From the NCBI GenBank assembly GCA_937936215.1, contig CALGWX010000224.1:1-11379 (forward strand): a stretch of DNA of 11,379 nucleotides, read 5' to 3'. Shown piece after piece: positions 7,315-11,379 of the stretch. Each line of letters opens with the position of its first letter. Position 1 is the stretch's first letter. Under the pieces are notes generated by a model that was given only the letters and a program-made list of their open reading frames with translations, was not told where the DNA came from and made no database searches. Position numbers and translations under genes: made by a program. This DNA comes from an uncultured Burkholderiaceae bacterium. Lineage in GTDB: Bacteria; Pseudomonadota; Gammaproteobacteria; Burkholderiales; Burkholderiaceae_F.

Positions 7315-7343
7315 GTCGGCGCCATCGGGGGATGGCGCGGCGC
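7315..7343 (+). repeat. 29-bp palindromic repeat, copy 1
   Basis: This 29-bp sequence recurs at 7381-7409 with 3 mismatches (26 of 29 identical by my count), in the same orientation and 66 bp further on. It begins gtcggcgccatc and ends ggcggcgc-like, and contains the perfect hairpin listed separately at 7319-7338. It looks like a small REP-type extragenic palindrome. Confidence 0.7.
7319..7338. terminator. Hairpin between convergent genes, possible bidirectional terminator
   Basis: A perfect 8-bp stem (gcgccatc / gatggcgc) with a gggg loop lies 23 bp after the toxin stop, between genes that converge. No T-run follows on either strand, so it is not a canonical intrinsic terminator; it may stabilise 3' ends or simply be part of the palindromic repeat. 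Confidence 0.35.
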
Positions 7344-7380
7344 GGCTGAACGGGTCGACGCCGGTTCCCTGACCAGAGAA

Positions 7381-7409
7381 GTCGGCGCCATCCGGCGATG
7401 GGGCGGCGC
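7381..7409 (+). repeat. 29-bp palindromic repeat, copy 2
   Basis: Second copy of the element at 7315-7343. The three differences shorten its stem to 5 bp (ccatc, loop cggc, gatgg). It ends 12 bp before the stop codon of the convergent alcohol dehydrogenase. The two copies together fill most of the 126-bp spacer 7296-7421; nothing else is seen there. Confidence 0.7.
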
Positions 7410-7421
7410 TCTTGTCCGGCC

Positions 7422-8783
7422 TCAGGCGGCCTTCGCTGTCTTGGCCGCCCGGCGGCGCGGCGTTTTGCCGGCCGCAGCCGCCGGCGCGCTCTTCTTCTTG
7501 CGGGCTGCCTTCCGCGGGCGCGCCGCCTCGGGCTGGTCCGCGACCGGTGCTTTCTTTCCTCTCGGCAGCACCGCCCGCAGCATCGCCTCGCAGTCCTCCT
7601 GCGTCATCCGCCGCGGCACCGGGTAGTTGGTGTCGGCCTCCCAGCAGGCCGCCTCGGCCAGCGCCGGGATGTCTTCCTCGCGCAGGGCATCCAGCGCGCG
7701 CGGGATGCCCACCGCGGCGGCCAGGCGGTCGACCGCTTCGAGGAAGCGCTCCGCCAGTTCCTGCGTCGGCTCGCCCTCGTGCCCGACCTTGGCGCGCACC
7801 GCCAGGTCCGCCAGCCGGCCGGTGGCCGCCGGCAGGGAAAAGCGCAGCACGTGCGGCAGCATGATCGCGTTGGCCAGGCCGTGCGGCGTGTGGTACCTGG
7901 CGCCGAGCTGGTGCGCGATCGCGTGCACGTTGCCCACGTTGGCGCGGGTGAAGGCGAGCCCGGCGTAGGTCGAGGCCAGCGCCATCTTCTCGCGCGCGGC
8001 GAGGTTGGCGCCGTCGTTGTAGGCGAGGGGCAGGTTCTCGAAGATCATGGCCGTGGCCGACAGCGCCATGCGGTCGGAATAGGCCGTGTTCCAGTAGCCG
8101 AGGTAGGCCTCCACCGCGTGCGTCAGCGCGTCCATGCCGGTGGCGGCGGTGACCGGCTTCGGCAGGCCCACCATCAGCGACGGGTCGAGCGCGGCCATCT
8201 TGGGGACGATCCGGGTGTCGGCGATGACCAACTTCCGCTCGTTCACCGGGTCCGAGATCACCGCGGCCACCGTGACCTCGGAGCCGGTGCCGGCTGTGGT
8301 GGGCACGGCGTAGATCGGCGGCGGTCCGTGCAGGGCGCGGAAGTAGCCCACCAGCGAGCGCGGATGGCGGCCGTTGGCGGCGGCAAGCCCGATCACCTTC
8401 GCGGCGTCCATCACCGAGCCGCCGCCGAAGGCCACGATCGCGTCGGCCGCGGCGGCCTTGAACGCCTCGATGCCCTTCTCGATCACCGGGATCGGCGCGT
8501 CGGGCGTGACCTCATTGAAGACCGTGAACGGCGTGCCGCCGGCGGCCAGCGCGCCGAGCAGGGGCTGGTGCAGCCCCAGCTTGGCGATCATCGCGTCGGT
8601 GACGACGAGCACGTGGTGGTGGCCGAAGCCCGCCACCGCGTGGCCCAGCCGCTCGCTCGCCCCCGGGCCAACGAGCAGCGTCGGCTGAGGAATCGGAAGC
8701 AGGCGAGTGACGACGCCGGCGGCGCGTTTGGCGGCCGGCAGGCCGATCGAGCGGGCCCTGTCGCCGATCAAGTTCGCAAGCAC
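7422..8783 (-). CDS. Iron-containing alcohol dehydrogenase with basic C-terminal tail
   Basis: A 453-residue member of the Fe-dependent (group III) alcohol dehydrogenase family, which interconverts aldehydes and alcohols with NAD(P)H. The nucleotide-binding GGGSVMD is at 120-126 and PTTAGTGSE at 161-169. The four metal ligands in family spacing are D218 and H222 in GMDALTHAVEAYL, H287 in NVHAIAHQLG, and H301 in YHTPHGLANA. The core has the usual length (about residues 30-405). Beyond it is an unusual tail, 408-453, rich in Ala, Lys, Arg and Pro with only two acidic residues (about 15 basic of 45). The start is a GTG behind a strong ggaggag. It is transcribed divergently from the acyl-ACP-reductase-like gene, 106 bp away, which suggests it acts on the aldehyde that enzyme would make; this role is inferred. 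Confidence 0.92.
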   Translation of the reverse strand: MLANLIGDRARSIGLPAAKRAAGVVTRLLPIPQPTLLVGPGASERLGHAVAGFGHHHVLVVTDAMIAKLGLHQPLLGALAAGGTPFTVFNEVTPDAPIPVIEKGIEAFKAAAADAIVAFGGGSVMDAAKVIGLAAANGRHPRSLVGYFRALHGPPPIYAVPTTAGTGSEVTVAAVISDPVNERKLVIADTRIVPKMAALDPSLMVGLPKPVTAATGMDALTHAVEAYLGYWNTAYSDRMALSATAMIFENLPLAYNDGANLAAREKMALASTYAGLAFTRANVGNVHAIAHQLGARYHTPHGLANAIMLPHVLRFSLPAATGRLADLAVRAKVGHEGEPTQELAERFLEAVDRLAAAVGIPRALDALREEDIPALAEAACWEADTNYPVPRRMTQEDCEAMLRAVLPRGKKAPVADQPEAARPRKAARKKKSAPAAAAGKTPRRRAAKTAKAA

Positions 8784-8787
8784 GAGG

Positions 8788-8794
8788 CTCCTCC
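8788..8794 (-). promoter_or_regulatory. Ribosome binding site fixing the GTG start of the alcohol dehydrogenase
   Basis: On the minus strand the bases read ggaggag-cctc-GTG, an almost ideal Shine-Dalgarno sequence. It selects the GTG at 8783-8781; the ATGs just upstream on the minus strand are out of frame with the enzyme. Confidence 0.8.
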
Positions 8795-8877
8795 ATCATC
8801 GGGGGGGCGGCGACGCGGGCAACGCGCCGCCGGCTCGGTGGCATCATGGGGCTAAAAGGACAAGAGCCACTGAACGC

Positions 8878-8882
8878 AGGAG
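8878..8882 (+). promoter_or_regulatory. Ribosome binding site fixing the start of the reductase-like gene
   Basis: AGGAG lies 7 nt before the ATG at 8890. The reading frame stays open further upstream to 8707, but that stretch overlaps the divergent gene and has no such site, and the protein beginning MKNVVSISLGSS at 8890 starts exactly at a recognisable domain. Confidence 0.85.
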
Positions 8883-8889
8883 ACATTGT

Positions 8890-11247
8890 ATGAAGAACGT
8901 CGTCAGCATCAGCCTTGGCTCCAGCAGCCAGGACTTCGAGTTCACGACCAACTTCCTCGGCCACCGTCTGGCGGTCAAGCGGGTGGGCACCGACGGCAGC
9001 ACCGCCAAGGCGGTGCGCCTGCTGAAGCAGTGGGAAAAACAGGCCGACGTGATCGGCATCGGCCTGGTGCGCGACAGCTACACGGTGGGCTCGCGGCGCT
9101 TCGTCGACAAGGACGCGGCGCAGATGAAAAGCCAGGTCACCCGCGTGCCGGTGACTACCGGGGCGCGGCTGGGCGAGATCTTTCTCGAGTGGGCGGTGCG
9201 GCACACGCAGATCAAGCTCGGCAACTACTTCAACAACGCGCTGGTGCTGTTCTTCTCGGGGCTTACCAACTACAAGCTCGCCACCACGATGGCCGAGTAC
9301 ACCGACAACCTGCAGTTTGCCGACCCGCTGCTGCAGCTCGGTGTGCCGAAGATGCTGACCTCGCTGGACGCGCTGTCGCTGTACGCCACCGGGGCGCATT
9401 ACGTGGCTGACTGGCAGCCGCCGCGGCTGATCCCCGACGACCTGATGCGGCAGTGGACCCGCTTCCTGCTCCGGCGCGAGATGGCCAACGCCACGGTGAT
9501 CGTCGCCCCGGTGCACGAACTCGACGAATTCGGCCCGGAGGAGCTCGCCAACAAGACGATCATTACCGCGGGCCTGAACGGCGAGCGCACGGCGCAGCTG
9601 GCGCAAAAGGGCGTGCTGATGGTGGTCGACGGCGCGCCGACGATGCACGGCCACGTGCTCGGGCCCAACTTGCTCGACGCGATGATCATTGCCGCCACCG
9701 GCAAGAACCCGGACGACATCCTCGAGGACGACTACCTCGAGATCATCACCAGCGCCGGCTTCGAGCCGCGCATCGTCTACCCCAACGGCGAGCGGCGGAT
9801 CAACCGCTTTGCGTTCGTCATCCACCCGCTGTCGCAGGAGTACTTCAAGAAGGTCAAGCCGATCGAGGTGCTGTCCCGGGTGTCGCCGCCGGTTTTCCTG
9901 GACGCGGTGGAGAAGGCGATGGCCTACGCGCCGCCGTTCGTCTACTCCAAGGTCACCGGCATCAAGTCGCCCACCGGCGTCGAGGCGGAAGGGTGGCTCA
10001 TCTCGGTCGGTGGCACGCCGAAGGAGATCATGAGCCGCAGCCCCGAGTTCACCTACAAGCGGCTGCTCGATGCCGCCGAGATGGCGCGCCGGCTCGGCGC
10101 CCAGATCATGGGGTTGGGCGCCTTCACCAAGGTGGTCGGCGATGCCGGCATCACCGTGGCCAAGCGGGCGCGCATCCCCATCACGACCGGCAACTCGTAC
10201 AGCGCCTCCGGCGCGCTGTGGGCGGCGCACGACGCCATGCTGCGGCTCGGGCTGGTGGAAAAGCCGCCGGGCAAGGAGCGCGCGAAGTTCAAGGCGATGG
10301 TGGTCGGCGCCACGGGCGCCATCGGCTCGGTGTGTGCGCGGCTGCTGGTCAAGGCGGCCGAGGAGGTCTACATGGTCTCGCCGGAGACGGCCAAGCTGCT
10401 GGCGCTGAAGGAATCGATCCTGCAGGAGACGCCCGACGCCAGGGTCTTCCTGTCGGCGCGCGCCGACACGTACATCGCCGACATGGACATGATCGTCACC
10501 GCCACCTCGGGCGCCGGCAAGAAGGTGCTCGACATCATGAAGGTCAAGCCCGGCTGCGTGATCACCGACGTCGCGCGCCCGCTCGACCTGCCGCCGGAGG
10601 AGGTCGCCAAGCGCCCCGACGTGCTGGTGATCGAGTCGGGCGAGATCGAGCTGCCGGGCGACGTGCAGATGAAGAACATCGGCCTGCCGAAGAACGTCGC
10701 CTATGCCTGCCTGGCCGAGACGATCGTGCTGGCGCTCGAAGGCCGCTTCGAGAACTTCACCGTCGGCCGCGCCATCGAGTGGGAGAAGGTGCGCGAGATC
10801 TACAAGCTGGGCCTGAAGCACGGCATGAAGCTGGCCGCGATCTCCGGCGTGAACGGGCCGTTTTCTGACGAGGACATCGCCCGCGTGCGCGAGCTGGCGC
10901 TGGCGGCGCGGGCGAAGATGGCGGCCGGGGGCAAGCGCCGGCGGAAAGGTGAGGCTGCGCCGGTCAAGCCCGCGCGCAGGGCAGCGGGCAAGGGCGCCGA
11001 GGCCGCGACCGCTGCCAGTGCGCCGGCGGCGGCCAGGGGCGCCCGCAAGGCGATCGCCAAGGAAAGTGAGGCCGCGGCGGCGGCAACGACGCCCGAGACC
11101 GGCGCGGCGCCGCTGCGGCACGAGCGCGGGGCCGCAGCCGAGCCTGCGGCGGCTGTTGCGGACACGTCCTCGAGCGAGGCCGCGGCGCCGGTCAAGGGCG
11201 CGGGCCGTGCCGCCCGCCAATGCAGGACGCGATATGAACGACAATGA
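8890..11247 (+). CDS. Large fused acyl-ACP-reductase-like dehydrogenase with extra N-terminal domain and Ala-rich tail
   Basis: A 785-residue protein in three parts. Residues about 307-651 resemble the cyanobacterial long-chain acyl-ACP reductase (AAR; annotated elsewhere as predicted amino acid dehydrogenase): FAFVIHPLS at the start, GLGAFTKVV at 408-416, TTGNSYSA at 432-439, the nucleotide site VVGATGAIGS at 471-480, and YACLAETIVLALEG, where C607 aligns with the catalytic Cys294 of Synechococcus AAR; then NFTVGRA and LKHGMKLAA. Known AARs are only about 340 residues. Residues 1-300 (SISLGSS, KRVGTDGS, GHVLGPNLLDAMI, EDDYLEIITSAGFEPR) recall, from memory, a stand-alone family annotated as quinate 5-dehydrogenase, of unproven function. 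Residues about 672-785 are Ala-rich with Lys/Arg and Glu, probably disordered. It likely reduces an acyl thioester to an aldehyde; the substrate is unknown. The stop overlaps the next gene by 14 bases. Confidence 0.85.
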   Translation: MKNVVSISLGSSSQDFEFTTNFLGHRLAVKRVGTDGSTAKAVRLLKQWEKQADVIGIGLVRDSYTVGSRRFVDKDAAQMKSQVTRVPVTTGARLGEIFLEWAVRHTQIKLGNYFNNALVLFFSGLTNYKLATTMAEYTDNLQFADPLLQLGVPKMLTSLDALSLYATGAHYVADWQPPRLIPDDLMRQWTRFLLRREMANATVIVAPVHELDEFGPEELANKTIITAGLNGERTAQLAQKGVLMVVDGAPTMHGHVLGPNLLDAMIIAATGKNPDDILEDDYLEIITSAGFEPRIVYPNGERRINRFAFVIHPLSQEYFKKVKPIEVLSRVSPPVFLDAVEKAMAYAPPFVYSKVTGIKSPTGVEAEGWLISVGGTPKEIMSRSPEFTYKRLLDAAEMARRLGAQIMGLGAFTKVVGDAGITVAKRARIPITTGNSYSASGALWAAHDAMLRLGLVEKPPGKERAKFKAMVVGATGAIGSVCARLLVKAAEEVYMVSPETAKLLALKESILQETPDARVFLSARADTYIADMDMIVTATSGAGKKVLDIMKVKPGCVITDVARPLDLPPEEVAKRPDVLVIESGEIELPGDVQMKNIGLPKNVAYACLAETIVLALEGRFENFTVGRAIEWEKVREIYKLGLKHGMKLAAISGVNGPFSDEDIARVRELALAARAKMAAGGKRRRKGEAAPVKPARRAAGKGAEAATAASAPAAARGARKAIAKESEAAAAATTPETGAAPLRHERGAAAEPAAAVADTSSSEAAAPVKGAGRAARQCRTRYERQ

Positions 11248-11379
11248 TCCGGCCATCGACGCCTATATCGGATATCCATGGTCGTCCGGCGGGGCCGGGT
11301 TCCTCGATTACGATCTCGCCCACCTGGGCGGCGAGCGGGGCGGCACGGTCATGCTGGCGTGGTCGAAGGCACGGGAGGT
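11234..11379 (+). CDS. Start of an unrecognised gene (partial)
   Basis: An ATG at 11234, 6 nt after agga (11224-11227), opens a frame that runs to the window edge with 48 codons. The product begins MNDNDPAIDAYIGYPW and continues with a Gly-rich SSGGAGFLDYDLAHLGG segment; it is polar, without a signal peptide or membrane helix in the visible part. I do not recognise the family. The overlap of 14 bases with the upstream stop and the good ribosome site point to translational coupling, so it may act with the reductase-like protein. Confidence 0.6.
   Translation, partial: MNDNDPAIDAYIGYPWSSGGAGFLDYDLAHLGGERGGTVMLAWSKARE

Larger units (their letters stand above)
8784..8889. other. Divergent intergenic region
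   Basis: This 106-bp gap separates the alcohol dehydrogenase (leftward) from the reductase-like gene (rightward) and must hold both promoters if both are transcribed from here. It contains a run of seven G and two similar catcat-plus-G stretches (8795-8806 and 8842-8850). I could not find a convincing -35/-10 pair on either strand. Confidence 0.5.

Noticed and set aside
8837..8854. A sigma-54-like promoter (tggcatcatggggct) upstream of the reductase-like gene
   Set aside because: The GG-to-GC spacing is one base short of the -24/-12 consensus and the -12 half is poor.
7398..8855. A 485-codon plus-strand open frame opposite the alcohol dehydrogenase
   Set aside because: Shadow of a gene whose metal ligands and nucleotide site are all present on the minus strand.
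8707..8889. Upstream extension of the reductase-like gene to an ATG at 8707
   Set aside because: It would overlap the divergent gene's coding start, lacks a ribosome site, and the added residues (TTPAARLAAGRP...) do not look like a domain; AGGAG at 8878-8882 supports the ATG at 8890.
8512..11256. A 914-codon open frame on the minus strand under the reductase-like gene
   Set aside because: Low-complexity Arg/His/Asp-rich antisense shadow; the plus strand has a good ribosome site and recognisable domains, and the frame also collides with the alcohol dehydrogenase.
1..11379. CRISPR arrays, tRNA or rRNA genes, insertion sequences
   Set aside because: I saw no regularly spaced short repeats beyond the two repeat pairs described, no tRNA-like cloverleaf or rRNA sequence, and no transposase-like protein in any frame.

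Overview
The window is very GC-rich, densely coded DNA and reads like a betaproteobacterial chromosome. The taxonomic call rests on the compact nuoJ-K-L-M-N order, NuoL/NuoM/NuoN sequences of betaproteobacterial type, and a NUDIX gene directly behind nuoN. A Rhodocyclales- or Burkholderiales-like source is my inference; nothing here fixes the genus.

Layout, left to right. (1) Positions 1-5916 (+) hold the membrane-arm end of the respiratory complex I operon: the 3' end of nuoJ, then complete nuoK, nuoL, nuoM and nuoN. The key charged residues of the proton channels are all visible. Instead of a short junction, nuoK and nuoL are separated by about 310 bp made of two 139-bp tandem copies of a palindrome-rich repeat (about 88% identical). 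(2) 5948-6535 (+) is an ADP-ribose pyrophosphatase-type NUDIX hydrolase, probably the last gene of the nuo transcript. (3) 6584-7295 (+) is a self-contained VapBC-type toxin-antitoxin module: an extended -10 promoter, an overlapping 16-bp palindrome as likely operator, a ribbon-helix-helix antitoxin, and a PIN-domain toxin whose start overlaps the antitoxin stop. (4) 7296-7421 is a short convergent spacer with two copies of a 29-bp palindromic repeat. (5) 7422-8783 (-) is an iron-containing alcohol dehydrogenase with a strongly basic Ala/Lys/Arg tail. (6) 8890-11247 (+), divergent from it, encodes a 785-residue protein. Its residues about 307-651 look like cyanobacterial long-chain acyl-ACP reductase (AAR), including the catalytic-type cysteine and the GATGxIG nucleotide site. 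Its first 300 residues form a separate conserved domain, and it ends in about 115 residues of Ala-rich low complexity. (7) 11234-11379 (+) is the start of an unrecognised gene overlapping the previous stop by 14 bases.

How the genes work together. Complex I and the NUDIX enzyme form an ordinary housekeeping block. The most interesting part is the divergent pair at the right: an AAR-like, acyl-thioester-to-aldehyde type reductase facing an aldehyde/alcohol oxidoreductase suggests a two-step acyl reduction (acyl-thioester to aldehyde to alcohol). Both proteins carry unusual low-complexity C-terminal tails. This pathway is an inference from motifs and gene arrangement; no substrate can be read from the sequence.
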